Shown piece by piece: positions 11,304 to 28,274 of a DNA stretch of 64,000 nt. The stretch is from Rachycentron canadum (Eukaryota > Chordata > Actinopteri > Carangiformes > Rachycentridae), in the NCBI GenBank assembly GCA_038496675.1, contig CM076650.1:12857671-12921670 (forward strand), written 5' to 3'. The number at the start of each line of letters is the position of its first letter. Positions within the stretch are counted from its first letter, which is position 1. The notes beneath the pieces were generated by a model. That model was not told the origin of the DNA. It worked only from the letters and a program-made list of their open reading frames with translations, and did no database searches. Position numbers and translations under genes: made by a program.

Positions 11304-11390
<87 letters not shown>
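11261..11390. repeat. (CA)n microsatellite
   Basis: A near-pure CA array of about 100 bases is preceded by a CG/CA mixed start at 11270-11310. Long open frames over it on both strands (poly Thr-His and Cys-Val) are artefacts. Confidence 0.98.
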
Positions 11391-12008
11391 CATTTGAGGA
11401 GCATGAAGGTGCACTGTGGAGCGGGCTGGAAGGTGGAGGGTCATTTTAAGTGGAGGTGCATGGGGCTAGACCTTGCCCCAGGGATGATGAGGGAGGGAAG
11501 AGAGGAAATGGCCAAACTAAAAACACATGCAAGGTCAAGTGTATCCTTCATCTAGTATATAATGAAGGAAGAAAGACCCATGTTTCCATGAGACATATTA
11601 GTGCAGATTTTTTAGTCTTTGCTTTTTCAGTGAATTGTCTTATATGCGTTATGTTATAGATGTTATATTATGGATGTTATATTATGGATGTTATATGCGT
11701 TATGTTATAGGTGTTATATTTCTGTTCACCTGTCTGTTTCTCTTGTTTCCAGTTCAGATTCTTCAATTTCTCTTCTAATATACCACTGTCACATTCAGTT
11801 ATATACCTTTGTTTAACCTCCATAATGCAAAAGTTATGAGTATTTATTTTCTACCCAAAAAATTGTGACATGACTATATACTGTGTATCCATCCTTTTTG
11901 ACAAATGGTTGACTTAAGATCAGCATGTGATTGATCTGCTCCTTTCTTTTCCATCAGAGGTGCATTACCAACTCAGGCCCATTGTTTCTCAAACCAATAT
12001 ACATAACT
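11391..12008. other. Intergenic DNA with a small A-B-B-A minisatellite
   Basis: No gene was seen. At 11640-11713 a 23-base unit, two copies of a 14-base unit and a second 23-base unit follow one another. The remainder is AT-rich unique sequence. Confidence 0.6.
11640..11713. repeat. Compound tandem repeat, order A-B-B-A'
   Basis: Unit A (11640-11662, containing TATGCGTTATGTTATAG) recurs at 11691-11713 with one change. Unit B, TTATATTATGGATG, occupies 11663-11676 and 11677-11690. All units share the TTATAT start and a GATG or GGTG end, so B is probably a shortened A. Confidence 0.85.
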
Positions 12009-13300
12009 TTGCAAAAGTCTTAGGCCACCACTAACTTTGTTGTTTCAGCAAAGCTTTAATGACCATCCATATTTATTAAGATACAAACAGAAAATACACT
12101 TTCCAGAGTTTAGATTTTGGATGTGTTTTTATTTCTTTCTCTGTCCAGCTGATCCCATACTGCCTCTATAATATTCATATCTAGACTCTGTGGAGGCCAG
12201 TCCATGACTGTCAGTGTTTTATCAGTTGTTTTTCTCTCCAAATATGATTTCACTGCAATAGCAGTGAGCTTGGGATTGTTATCATGATGAAAAATAAAAC
12301 CATTCCCAATCAGGCGCTTTCCACAAGGAATGGCATGATGAATTAAAACCTGTCTGAACTTTTCAGCATTCATGAGCCCATCAATTCATCAATTCAACAC
12401 CAATGGCAGAAATGCGGCCCCAGGATAGACCCTCCACCATCTCTCTCAATTCTTTTTCTCACATATTGTCAATGATTGGACCCAAAACTTGGTTTCGTCA
12501 CTCCATAATATCTTTTCCACTTTGTTTAGCCTTTTTACCCTGTTCTCCTTCTGAAAAAAGTGGTTTCAAGTGGTTACAAAGAACATTCCTGATCAAGCGT
12601 CTTCGGACTGTAGAAGAGTCAACTTGGCTTCATCCCGATGAAGCTGCCAGATGCAGAGCCAGGTCCTTGCTGGACTTCTTTCACTCTCTCAAAGAAGAAA
12701 CTCTAAGAAACTTCTCATCAGATTTTCAGTCCTTTTTTGTCCTTGACCTCTAATGAGTCTTCAAATTTCTTTATAACAGCTTGAATACCACATCTTGAGT
12801 ATCCAGTTTGTTCTGATTTCCCTTTTAGAGTGGCCTTGCTGATGTAAAATTATGATTTTATGTCTGTGAAATTCTGTGATCTTTGTCCTTTTGAATGGAA
12901 TTATGAGATTGAAAGTAATTCATATTAGCAGCTTCCAGTGAGGTAAACTCACTGGAAGCATGTGTATGTATTGCTCAAGCATTTCTTGCACAAACCTGGT
13001 GTAATGGACCTTTTTCACAGCATAATTTTGACATGAAATAGTCGTCAAATACAGGTGTTAGCAATGACATTAATGATGGTTCATTCCATTTAGGTTTGAG
13101 CCAGATTCCTGCTATATATACTTGCCACTTTAGCCTATAGAAGCTTTTTTTTCTCATTGTTTTTCTGTTTTTTAATACTGTATACATGTTTCCTGTATTG
13201 TCTGATTGTATTCTAATAAAGAGACTGAGAAATAATTATATATGGTTACTATAGCATTGCTAAAACAACAAATCTAAGGGTGGTGTAATGTGGTGTAACT
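12009..13300 (-). mobile_element. Broken Tc1-like DNA transposon
   Basis: The left end (TTGCAAAAGTCTTAGGCCAC from 12009) and the right end (about 13240-13300, with CTAAAACAACAAATCTAAGG) are inverted versions of one terminal repeat typical of fish Tc1-like elements. The interior on the minus strand keeps transposase C-terminal sequence: NAEKFRQVLIHHAIP, GNGFIFHHDNNPK (containing the second catalytic Asp region), MDWPPQSLDMNIIEAVWD and DRERNK. Further upstream (12370-12770) the transposase is recognisable but broken by stops and shifts, for example LWSDETKF-like remains. The length of about 1.3 kb suits a complete Tc1 element. It is not expected to be active. Confidence 0.9.
12110..12373 (-). 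pseudogene. Tc1-like transposase C-terminal fragment
   Basis: This 87-codon open remnant of the DDE transposase of the element around it carries the motifs HHAIP, FIFHHDN, DWPPQSLDMNIIEAVWD and DRERNK. In the family the DN and the NIIE Glu form part of the catalytic triad. The N-terminal DNA-binding half and first catalytic Asp are not in an intact frame, so the fragment should be inert. Confidence 0.9.
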
Positions 13301-14620
13301 CTCTTTTCAACTGCCCTAGCAAGACATCTAAATGCCTTTCATAGGTCCTATAAATGGGCTCTTGATTTTTTTTTTTTAATATACCCAATCCTGCTGCTCC
13401 ATATGGTCAGACACCTTCTATACTAGTCATTTATACATCCCTGCACATTCCAATAGGTAACTTAGATCCAGGTTTATAAAGGCTATTGTGGTTTTGTCAT
13501 AATGGCTTCAAAAGATAAAAGAGCCTGCACATGTGATCCAAATCAAAATGACATGACATATGGCATTTTGACCAGACAAAGATCTGATTGAGATCAGTTT
13601 GTTACTCATTGATACTGATTTCCAATATCATTGTAATTACATGTGATGTGATGTACATACAACTTTCTCTCCTTCTAATGAATGGAACTCAGTCTGATTG
13701 GATTCAGGACTTAGTGTCTCATGTCACTGGGCTCCTTTAAGAAGTAGAAGAGATAGATAGTAGATAGTAGAAGAAATCCATTTGTTCAGCCTTTGTTTAA
13801 ATTGTAATGTCTTATATTATGCTTGTTGTTGTGCATGTTATGTGTGATCACACATGCACATTTTGACCCTGATCTTCAAAAACGCAAAAATAAAAACTCA
13901 AATATTTTTAGTTAGAACTGTGAGAGCACAGACAGGACATGAAAAAAATATGATGTAAATTCTTCCCCCTGTGTGTGTCTGACTTAATAATTCTCTGATG
14001 TGCTTTCAGAAAGCATCAGCTGGTGGTGTTATTTACAACCAGGCTATAAAAACACTGTGGCTGAGGCCAGATACCGAATTCTCTTCTGTCAATGGCAAAA
14101 TCAAAGAGACTGCATTTGAGAGGTCTGAAAGAGCCCTATGCTTATTTCTGGGAATAACTGCAAGATAATGTTTCATTGCAGATAATAATGGAAAGACAAA
14201 AACACCACCTTTCTTATATTTACAGGCCAGTGTGATATTTATCTGTTGATAGCGAAATGAAATAGTAGTTTGATATCTGCAGCTGTCAATGCTCACAGAC
14301 CACTCATAAATCCAGACAGCTATAACTGTGTGTGAGAGTGTGAGTGTGTGTGTCTGTTGTATGTAAGGCAGCTATGAATCTTTTGTGTGACACATGTTTT
14401 TGATAAAAGCTCTGACTTGCTTGTGAGAAGCAAAAACCAGATAGTTTGCTTGTATTATCTAGCTGCCTTTCTGGCTTTAGCAAAATAAGACAAGTTGGGT
14501 GCTTATTAACACAAATCATTATTCTTAACATTCATTTTAAAAATTATAAGGCAAGTGAAATACACTACCAATAAAGGTTTTAGATTAGGTGATTGAAATG
14601 CTTAAAAAGATTGGTATTAA
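13301..14620. other. Intergenic DNA, nothing recognised
   Basis: AT-rich sequence. Only short simple repeats (T run at 13368-13377, TAGATAGTAGA words near 13755) were seen. Confidence 0.5.
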
Positions 14621-15130
14621 GACTAAGGGTCTACAACCATACTACTTAAGACACAGTGGTCTGAGCTGAATGCTAACACTGACATGTTAGCATGCTCACA
14701 GTGCTGAAATGCTAATGTTTAGAGGGTTTAATATTTACCATGTTCACCATCTTAGTTATTTAAACAACTACTAATTAGTAAACACAAATACAGGCCTGAT
14801 AATACCATTAGTTTTGCAGGTAATTATAGTGGTAATAAACCAATAAATATTGGGCTCATAAAAACGTTGACCAGATGATGATACTATACAAGAGTTTAGG
14901 GATCAGCAAAGTTATAATAATTTATCCTGAAGTGGACCTAAATATCTGTACCAAATTTCGATAGTTGTCAAGCTATATCACAGACAAACCACTAACACCA
15001 GACTCATGGTGGTGTTAGAGGGGAGGTCAGAGGATCACCAAAGTTATGTCAACAAGGAATCATTCATGTCTTTGAAAGTAGATTTGTGATTTCTGATTTG
15101 ATGGAGGAAAACCAAGTGGCTCACCAAAGC
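14621..15130. repeat. Dispersed fish repeat (GCTAACATG / GATCACCAAAGTTAT family)
   Basis: The segment contains a chain of phrases that I recognise as a common interspersed repeat of spiny-rayed fish. These are GACATGTTAGCATGCTCACA near 14682, TACCATGTTCACCATCTTAG near 14737, TTAGTTTTGCAGGTAATTAT near 14809, TGTACCAAATTTCGATAGTT near 14948 and CTCATGGTGGTGTTAGAGG near 15003. The copy is diverged. Its class is not clear to me. Confidence 0.6.
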
Positions 15131-15760
15131 CGCTGGGCTTTACCCAGAGGGCATCATGATATCTAAACTAATTGTCAAATTATTAACATTGTCCCCCATA
15201 TCAGTAAAAAACTAATAAGAAACAAGTATTACCAGTTATAGATCAGCCACAATTGACATAGACATACAACAGAGTAAGGACTGACAAAAATGCACATAAA
15301 TGTCCATCGAAAGCTGAAGTGAATCTGAAACTTTTGAGATCTAGAGGTAAGAAAGGCTCCTTCTACATCAATTTATAGCTTAATTTCAGCCTTGGAACAG
15401 AGCCTTTCACCAGCAGTATGTCATGTGGCTTAAATCATATGTCTAGATAAGGACAGTAGTTTTTTGATAAACAGTATAAGTAACTAAATAGCTAACTAAC
15501 ACTATTTCCCATAAGCCATATACATACAAAGGGATATCTATAATAACAACTAGACAGAAAGAATGTTGTTTGTAGAAGTGTTTAGAAGATTATGGATAAA
15601 ACCAAGTTATGAGTACCCAGTAGTTTGTTGCTTTAACTTGTTAAGTCAAAAAGGTTTCAGTTTCTTATAGCAACTGCTATAGCAGATGTCAAACAGTCTC
15701 ATGAATATGGAACACACTTTTATATTTTTTTTTAGGAACCAATTGAAATAAATACTCAAT
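15131..15760. other. Intergenic DNA, nothing recognised
   Basis: AT-rich unique-looking sequence with no exon or element recognised. Confidence 0.5.
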
Positions 15761-15945
15761 GAGAGTTGCCTTAGTTACATCATGACCATTTTTGGATTAG
15801 CTAGGAGTTCGGCAGAGTCAGACACTGGCAAAATGGTGATAACAGAGCAACCCACTCTTCAGAACCACTATTCAGAAACCTATGGGTGACGCCATGGAGG
15901 CCATGTACATCTTTAGTTATAGTCTACTTAAAGGATTTCTTGAAA
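15761..15945. repeat. Probable dispersed fish repeat (GTGACGCCATGG family)
   Basis: The phrases GGCAGAGTCAGACACTGGCA, CTATGGGTGACGCCATGG and CATGTACATCTTTAGTTATA match in order a frequent percomorph repeat whose end reads roughly GTGACGTCA...CATCTTT...ACAGTCTA. This is recognition from memory; a repeat-library search would settle it. Confidence 0.5.
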
Positions 15946-17322
15946 AACAATCGCTGCAGGCTCTTGATGAGAATAGACCTTGTGATGTGCCACTAGAAGT
16001 GTGTCAGTTCAACGAGTGGTGACGCAGCACGGACTATATTCTAGTGGAAATTTAACACAACACCCTGATTTAAAATAACAAACAAACAAACAAAAAAAAC
16101 CCAGCAAAACCGAAAACCTGTCTATAAAATCTATACAATACAGTGGTAGTGAAATGAAAATGAAATTATCACCGGACCAACGTGATGTCAATACTGTAAT
16201 CTGGCTGTTGACTGTTTTGTATGTTGATTGCATTTTAGTTGTTTTAGTCAATAATATATTAGCATGAAAACATAAGTAAAAACATAAGTAGTAAGTACAT
16301 TTAAGTACATTAAATTGATCCCACCCCACCACCTCACCCAGTGCCCTTTCCACTCTTGCCTGTCCTGCAGATGTCGCAGTTGATGCATTTTAATCTGAAT
16401 TTCTGAGTTTCCCCCAAGAAAAAAAAAAAAAATTTTATAAATAAATTTGAGATTTTGGAAAGGTCTATTTCAACAATTACTCTTTTATATATTTTGATCC
16501 CCCTTCTCTGTTCTTTAGTAGAATTCCCTCAAAATTGCCTCTAAAGACCAGTCTATACACACACACACACACACTATATCAGAGACCTTTTTTTAGCTGA
16601 AATGAATGTCACTCATACTGCATGTTAATGTCAAGTGAATGGGCGTCTCTCATGATATATGGCTGGATTGCAGAAGGGAGAAGAGTTGAGGCGGAGAAAA
16701 GGAAGACGGGGGTTGGAAGAAAAAAGGTGGTTCAACACCTGTCTTCATACATCATCTACCCTTTTAATATCTCCTCTATACTTATGCACACTTAAACACA
16801 CGTGACAGTAGTAAATATACTATGTGCAAACTATCTGTGGTATTTGACATGAGCATACGTCAGGGTGAGCTGACTTTGTCTTATATTTGTGTGTTTTTAT
16901 ACTCTTTCCTCCTTGCTGCACTTTCAATGAAGCTTGTTGGTCTCTGGTGTCTTTGGTGGAAACTTTCCCATGCTCCTGTCTCTCAATTATATTGCTTTCT
17001 GCTAAATATATTAAGGAGACCCCAATCCTACACCCACCCCACCCGCTACTCTCTGTCTTTCCCTGTCTCAGTAATAGAACAAGGCTCTGCGGGCTCTGGC
17101 TAATCTAACCCACATGCCAACAGCACTGTGCCCATGTTCTCTACTACGCTAATGAAGCTAACACAGACTCTGAAATCTACTCTAATGTGTGTGTGTTTGT
17201 GCACGTGTGGGAACACCATACCTGGCAAAAGAAACTTCACTCTGAGCCAACAGTGAGACACTGCAGGGAGGGAAACGGGGAAGGTAGAGTTTCTCACTTT
17301 AAATCAGTTATAATTTTCACAG

Positions 17323-17324
<2 letters not shown>
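15946..17324. other. Intergenic DNA, nothing recognised
   Basis: AT-rich sequence with a short CA run at 16556-16574 and an A run near 16420. No exon was recognised. Confidence 0.5.

Positions 17325-17381
<57 letters not shown>
17325..17381. repeat. (CA)n microsatellite
   Basis: Pure CA array of about 57 bases. Confidence 0.97.
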
Positions 17382-17385
<4 letters not shown>

Positions 17386-20300
17386 TACGAATACATGAAC
17401 ATAAGCTCATCCACACACAGATGTTTCAGCTAATTGATTGCGAGTGTGCAGTGCGTAGACTCATTGCTCTTGATTGTTTCTAAGTGTGTGGTGTGTTTCT
17501 GGCTAACAGTAATAGACCACACAGCAGTGCTTACCTCCTTCCCCACCCACAAAGACATAATTTAATCAAGAAATAAATCTAATGCAACTTTAGTGTACTG
17601 CTTTATATGGGCATATCAAAAATCACTTGACGTTACCTTCACATAAGGCTGGACTTTTCTTTGTGTGCGTGAATGTGCACGTACATACTGTTATATGATG
17701 CTGAAGATGTGTGTATGTGCCCACACTGCATTTGTGAACACATGCCATGGTACAAATGCTGGAAATGTCTCTCAGTGAGTGTGTGAGTGAGTGTGGTGAA
17801 TGATGGAGTGTGTGTGAGATTGACTAATATTGGCCATGTCATCTCACACATTGACGGTTCCCAGCTCTCCACCATGAGATCCAGGAAGGGCTGCAGGAAA
17901 CTAGGATGGGATATCTGTGTATGTGTGTGTGTGTATGTGTGTGTTTAATAGGTAGAACTTTCAGAAGTTTGACTGGAGTGAGGAAAAAGGAGGGGATCTC
18001 TGTGGAGATTACTCCGACACTTTGTCAAAATGTGTTGACTATTTGTGTGTGTTGAATGTACAAAATGTGTGTGCGACAGATGCTGCACATGTTCGTACCA
18101 GCAGTTGCCGAGACATCCTGTAGGACTTTGAAACGCAGTAGGAGGCAGCATAGCCTTTGACTTTGCTGCATTTGTGTGAGTATATATCTGTAAATGTGTG
18201 TGTGCATGCACATGTGTGTGCTGACAGGATTTACTACTCGTCGGTCCATCCTGTCATCACCTCGTAACTCTGGGACTGGCTGGGATCCTGAGAACAGGCA
18301 ACCAACAAAAAAAGTTTAGTCCTATTTTCTTGTACTTCCTTTAGTTCTTGAACAGTGACAGAGGCAGTCATTTACTTACTATACTATAAAGGTGAGATGT
18401 CAAAATCCATCATATTTGATCTGATACATTAAAGTGTCTAATTCTTAAAAGTCTAATTAGATAATTACGATTGTGAGATTCCTGACCTTGAAAAATCTTG
18501 CAGTCTTTATACAATGTTGCCAGAATGGAAAAAATAGGAAAACTTCCCATACTCCAGATTAGTGTTCATGAATTATTCCAAAATAGTTACACTTACTTCT
18601 AAAGTTGTGGTCACACCATTTAAACACCCTGAATTTCCTATTTTTATTGTTTTGGTATATTGGTAGCTCATTAACAAGTGGAACCAGATACAAATAAACA
18701 ATCTACAGTCCATTTTAAATGAGCTCAATTGATTTAATTAGTCTAAATATTTCATGTAATTTTCTAATAACTAATTTGGCTTTTGCAGCTGGTCCTGCTT
18801 GAGCAGCGCCGTCAGGTATTCCCAATAACAACTCAGAGGCTGAATATTTTTCCTCATAATTATAGATATTTGAACTTGAATGCTCTGTCACCACACGGTT
18901 TTTTCTAGTAGTTTTTTTTTATTTTTTTTTTTATCACACTTTCTCAGCAGATGGAAATGGCCTCTTTGTAATGGGATTGTTGTAAAATTCAAATTTTTAG
19001 TTTGTAAATAATTTAAGGATTTACTGTGTCTTCCATTATGGCTTAAAAGTTGATGTTGAAATTTCATTCTTGACTTTGGAAAGGGCAAACAATCATTTGT
19101 TTAAGTTTAAAAGGTTAAAAGGGTAGCTCAGACGTGTTCTTGTTGCCAGTCAAAGCTCCATGAAATATGTAACAGACTGAACCTGCAATGTTCCCCATTT
19201 TTGCTCCAAAACATCTGAGATATACGGTTCTGGTTGTTTAAAGTCCCACAAAAGGCAAAAAACTTGTGCAATTTGTGCAGCATAATATCTTGAAGCCAAA
19301 TGATTGCACTGACTCCAACTGGCCACAGTTACTTTAATATGTAACATTAATGTGGGCAGATTAGGAGGCTGTGAAGAGTTTCCAATGATATCAGAGAGAG
19401 CATGTCGAATGGCATTAATAAATAAATTCACAAACTGTTCTTTTACATGGTACAAAATTGCAAGTATTACAAGAATCAATATACATGAACCTTTGGTGAG
19501 ATTTTGCTATTAAAGATGTTAGACACAGCAATAAGGGTGATCATGATGTGTGTATGAATATGATAAAGAAGGGGGGAGACTGTATACACCAGAATGCTGA
19601 CAACAAAACTATTCAACATTCGGTATGAATATATATCAGTATATTGGTCAAAGGCTTGCTTGCTGGGAGCCTTGTCTTCACTGTGTAACCTACAAATGTC
19701 AGTCATGTAAAGTGTGTTTGTATGTGTGAGTGTGCATGCCCCTGAATTTGTGTGTGTGCAGGCTTTACTGCTCAGAGTGACTTTCCCATCTCCTTCTCTG
19801 TCTGTTCATGTGGTCATGATGTGAATACAGCATCACACTGACAATGGAGAGAGAGAGAGTGAGGGAGTGAGACAGAGCAGGAGTGTCTGGGGCCTGTCAG
19901 TCAGATGGGCTGATGGATAGACTGACGGACTGCGTCAGAGGCATTGAAGGCTGTGATTGGCTGATTCCCCCTGGGGAAGTGATGTGGTATTCTGTGGTCA
20001 TTATGGCCTAAGCTGCTGTTGATCCTCAGGACATCACCTACTGAATACATTGTACAAAGACAGAACTTTAACCATTGTTGATTTCCATCATCATCACTGT
20101 ATGCTGAGTTTGTTCCACTTTCTCTCCTAAAATAGCTGTAATCAGTGGTTAATAATAATGAGTCACGCGATCTGCAGGCTTGCTGCTGCAACAGACAGCT
20201 GTTTCATCCAAAACACTCAAAAACCCACAATATATACTACCACATATTTTTACACCAAATTTACCACAACTGTGTTTCTTCTGGCCCAATATCAGCCTTG

Positions 20301-21220
20301 GTCCTCAGCCTATATGGCATATATACACAAATATATCTGGGCCACTTTTGGCAAAGAAGAAGAAACAAATTTTCTGGCTCCCAGCTTTGGCTCTATTTGG
20401 ATCAGCACCAACGACAGAGACAATTAGTGACAAGCCTTTAAACATAGTGGAACATTTAGCAGCTAAAGAGCCAGATATTTCCTTGAGGAGTTGGTGGAGA
20501 CCTAAAAACTTTTAAATAAAGTGTGACTATCTTGTTCCATGTCTCATGGATGTGTAAATAGACAACTGTGTGCTTATAAGTTAAGCATATAAAAATGACT
20601 TAATACAGGTTCAATATAATTTCAAGGCATTTTGTGGCAGCTTCTGATAGAGAGGGACAGAAAAATAGACACTTTTTTTGTATCTTCAATTCTCAAGTTT
20701 TGCCCATAACAGGAGCCAAAAAGCACTTGAGGGTAAGAAATAAAGTTATCATGGCACCAGAACATTATTTCCATTCCTCTCTACGGCCAATCATCCCATT
20801 TTATTTCATCCCTTCTCTTCCTGACAACACAGATCAAATGCCCTCCAGAAGTTCAGAGATGGAAAGCTTTGTTGTCTTAAAAAGGAAGTGATAACTGGAG
20901 AACCTAAATATGTTCTGATGGTGGAATCGATAGAGCTTGGAGGACTGATTGAAACACCTGGTTCTACTAATGCCCATCTGGAACTCACCTGAATATTATC
21001 TGCATACTTTGAACTCAAAATAGAGTGGAGCAGAGACTAAAAACGTAGAAGGTAAAAAAAAAAAAAAAAAAAAAAACAGTTCAAAGTGTTGACATTCGGT
21101 AATGATGGTTTGGATTAATGTCAGCAACCTAAAGTGTTTATATGAAATATGAAAACTTCCACTGGTCATGTGTGTATGTTGATGTGTACATGTGCTTAAT
21201 GTGAATGCCTAAATATGCTG
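17382..21220. other. Intergenic DNA, TG-rich patches, no gene
   Basis: Interrupted TG/TGTG patches lie at 17660-18215. An A run of about 23 bases ends at about 21076. No coding block resembling a known family was found on either strand. Confidence 0.5.
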
Positions 21221-21662
21221 TACTGTGCAAAAGCCTTAGGTCACCATTAGATTTGTTGTTTTAGTAATGGTATAATGACCATATATAATTATTTCCTAAA
21301 AATTATGGAATGACCTGGACAGAGAAAGAAATAAAAGACAGTCTTAATCTAAAAAAGAACAAAGAAAGAAGAAAAAAGTTCTGAAAGAAGCCTGCTATAA
21401 TATATCAGAAGATTACTACAGAAAACCTAAGGACAGGTCTCCCCAGAGGAGTTCAAGATGTGCTTAGTGCCAAGGGAGGTCACACTAAATACTGACTTTT
21501 GCCTGTAGAAGCCATTTTGCTGTGAAAATTGGGTTGTTGTGGTACTTATTTCCTGTATTTTAGGTTTGTATCTGAGAAGAAGCCAGAAAATAAATATGGA
21601 TGATCATTAAAACGTTACTAAAACAACAAAGTTAGTGGTGGCCTAAGACTTTTGCACAATAA
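21221..21662 (+). mobile_element. Internally deleted Tc1-like element (MITE-like)
   Basis: Inverted ends are clear: CTGTGCAAAAGCCTTAGGTC at the left and GGTGGCCTAAGACTTTTGCA at the right, followed by an ATA/ATG end with TA next to the termini. The ends match the element at 12009-13300. Only about 440 bases remain. Near 21306-21337 the words GGAATGACCTGGACAGAGAA still encode the tail of the transposase (WDxLDRERNK region), so the body was lost by internal deletion. It lies in the opposite orientation to the 12-kb copy. Confidence 0.88.
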
Positions 21663-22439
21663 TGTATATGTGCCTTTGCATATTCAAGTGCATGCTGGAA
21701 GTAGGGATATTGATTTGGTGTATTGAAATTCAAGGTGGGCTTTCTGTCTCGTCCGTTCCCCTTGGCTGACAGAGCTCCCAGTAGATCTGGATGCACTCCA
21801 CACACCCTCTGTTCTCTAATTCATTAGTTTCACTCTCACACAACTATCAAACACCATCATCTGGCATGGAAGTAGCTGCTGAAGCAAGTCTGCAATTTCA
21901 CCTTTGGGGAGGAAATGCACAATGCAGCATACTAAATGCCATACAGATGTAGAAAGTGTAGAGCTCCCACTTTTTCTATTGAACCATAAACTCCCGCAGC
22001 ATTAATGGTGTGTGTGAAAGGGCACGTCTGGAACAATGCTGCTGTTCATGGAATAGAGAGAGAGTACTTTTTGACTTTATTTATATTAGTCGTGGCATAT
22101 TTAGAAAGTATGATGCTTGTACTAATTGAAAATTGAATAGTGTTTTCTTTATTGTGTGACAGCATCATCTAAATTTTGACATGATGGAAGAGTCAGCTTC
22201 AACAAACCAAGGCTAAGGAGCTACCCTGTGCTACCAAAAAAGTTCACTTAGCACCTCTAGAATAGTTGGTTTCTATTCATTGGTGTAACAGTTAATCTGG
22301 TAGAAAATGTCACAGTCCATATGATACATTTGGCACTTTTTCGGATGTGGTAAACTTCATGTAAAGCTTCATCTATTGCTTTAATATGAATTAAAGCAGC
22401 TGAATCACCAGGTTAAAAAAAATCCCTTAAATTACAGTA
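21663..22439. other. Intergenic DNA, nothing recognised
   Basis: No exon, element or array was recognised. Confidence 0.5.
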
Positions 22440-22700
22440 ACACATGTCCTGTAAATCTTCCTAGATTATACTGGAGCCAATACCGGCTGACATTTGGCAA
22501 GGGCAGGGTACACTCTGGACATGTTACCAGTCTATCACAAGACAACCATTCATGCTCTCACTCAATTTAGAGTCACTAATAACCTAATGTGCATGTCTTC
22601 TGGACATTTAGAGGGAATCCACACAGGCACAGGGAGAAGATACAAACCCCACACAGAAAGGCACTAAGCCCAGGGATTGGGGTTCTTGTAAATCCATTTT
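22440..22700 (+). repeat. Dispersed fish repeat, copy 1 (CACACAGAAAGGC family)
   Basis: The diagnostic phrases occur in order: GGTACACTCTGGACATGTTA, CCAGTCTATCACAAGACAAC, CAATTTAGAGTCACTAATAA, CCTAATGTGCATGTCTTCTG, CACAGGCACAGGGAGAAGAT and CCACACAGAAAGGCACTAAG. This is a very abundant interspersed repeat of fish genomes. A second copy in the same orientation is at 46015-46205. Confidence 0.8.
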
Positions 22701-23717
22701 TGTATTTATAACAATTGGGTTTTTTTTGGAATTATGGGTATTATTGTTACTCCTACTTTTTAAGAATAGGCAGCTCACCCTACTCCTGGTGTCCTTGGCT
22801 CTGTTTGGTTTAGACCAAAGCAGACAATGCAGACAACCAACCAGTAAGAGATTATTACTACTACTACTACAAAAAAAACAAAAACAAAAAAACACAATCC
22901 CTCACCAGCTTCCCCATAAGCAGGGACCACCATTCAAATCAAAACATATGAATCTGCTCTCAACATAGCCCATTGTATCTGTTCTGGTACATCTAAAGTT
23001 TTTTGCTTTTCAGTGAAAAAGTGGTTTTACTGAATGTGCAGTCACCTTTCTGTCTCACACAGGAAAAACCAGTCAATGAGAAGGCATTGTATCGTCTCCT
23101 GAAAACTATTCAATTATCATTCAGCCAGGGACATACAGGTACACATACTTTAACTGATCTCATTTTCTCTACATATTCTCCTTTTGAAAGTCCTTCTGTT
23201 GAGTGTTGAGTTTAATGCTTTAGTGCTGCTACCGTCTTGGGAGTAAGGTGCACTGTACACACACAAACCCAGCAATATCACATATTTCTCTTTCAGTCTT
23301 ACTGTCCTGTGAATGCTGTCTTTAAATGGGCCTAAATGGGGCCAGTTGAAGGAGAGCTGTGGTTAATTCATCCAAAACTCTCTCTTTCTCTCTCTCTCTC
23401 CCCCTCTCTCTCTCTCTGCTCAGGGACCAGTACTGTCACCACCCACTGAGCAGTGCTAAGTGACCTTTTGAATGCTGACCTCCTTTTGAACGGTGACCTC
23501 CGGCCAGGTTCAAGAGTCACCACAGCAACATAGCAGGCCTGTCATCAGTAGGCCCTGCCTGGTTAACCACTGCCCAACAAGCAGGATGTTTGTCTGTGTG
23601 TGAGAGAGTGTGTGCTTGTTCAAAGTGTCGAACAATTTAACACAAGATCTTTCTAAGGGTGAACCACGTAAAAGGTCTCAATGAGCCACAGGACACCCAT
23701 GACTTACATGCACTTAG
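22701..23717. other. Intergenic DNA with CT-rich patch
   Basis: A TCTCTC-rich patch lies at 23380-23418. No gene was recognised. Confidence 0.5.
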
Positions 23718-23742
23718 ACACACAAACACACACACACATATA

Positions 23743-23790
<48 letters not shown>
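23718..23790. repeat. (CA)n microsatellite, left of an exon-like island
   Basis: Interrupted then pure CA array. It directly abuts the non-repetitive 146-base island at 23791-23936. Confidence 0.97.
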
Positions 23791-23792
<2 letters not shown>

Positions 23793-23936
23793 GGCTGACG
23801 GTTCCCATGGTGACTGTGTTCCAGTGAGTGGGATTTTCCAGGCGGCGTCCGGAACAGTGGACACTCCAGAGTTTGTCCTGGAAGTTCGCTTTGATCTAAG
23901 TGGGTAGATCAGCCCAATGGGAGGACAATTCCTGAC
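23791..23936. other. GC-rich non-repetitive island between two CA arrays
   Basis: Between two long CA arrays is a moderately GC-rich segment with an open plus-strand frame reading MADGSHGDCVPVSGIFQA and continuing through TPEFVLEVRFDLSG to a stop at about 23907. The composition looks protein-like, but no family is recognised and no splice sites are obvious at its edges. It may be a conserved non-coding element or chance. Confidence 0.3.
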
Positions 23937-28194
<4,258 letters not shown>

Positions 28195-28210
28195 AACTCT
28201 CTCTCTCTCA

Positions 28211-28266
<56 letters not shown>

Positions 28267-28274
28267 CACACACA
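28195..28274. repeat. (CT)n-(CA)n microsatellite
   Basis: A short CT run followed by CA repeats with one A interruption. Confidence 0.96.

Noticed and set aside
11207..11555. Several long Thr-His or Cys-Val open frames
   Set aside because: They are translations of a CA/TG dinucleotide array; the same applies to frames over the other CA arrays.
12403..12753. 116-codon plus-strand open frame
   Set aside because: It is the antisense of the decayed Tc1 transposase; the homology is on the minus strand.
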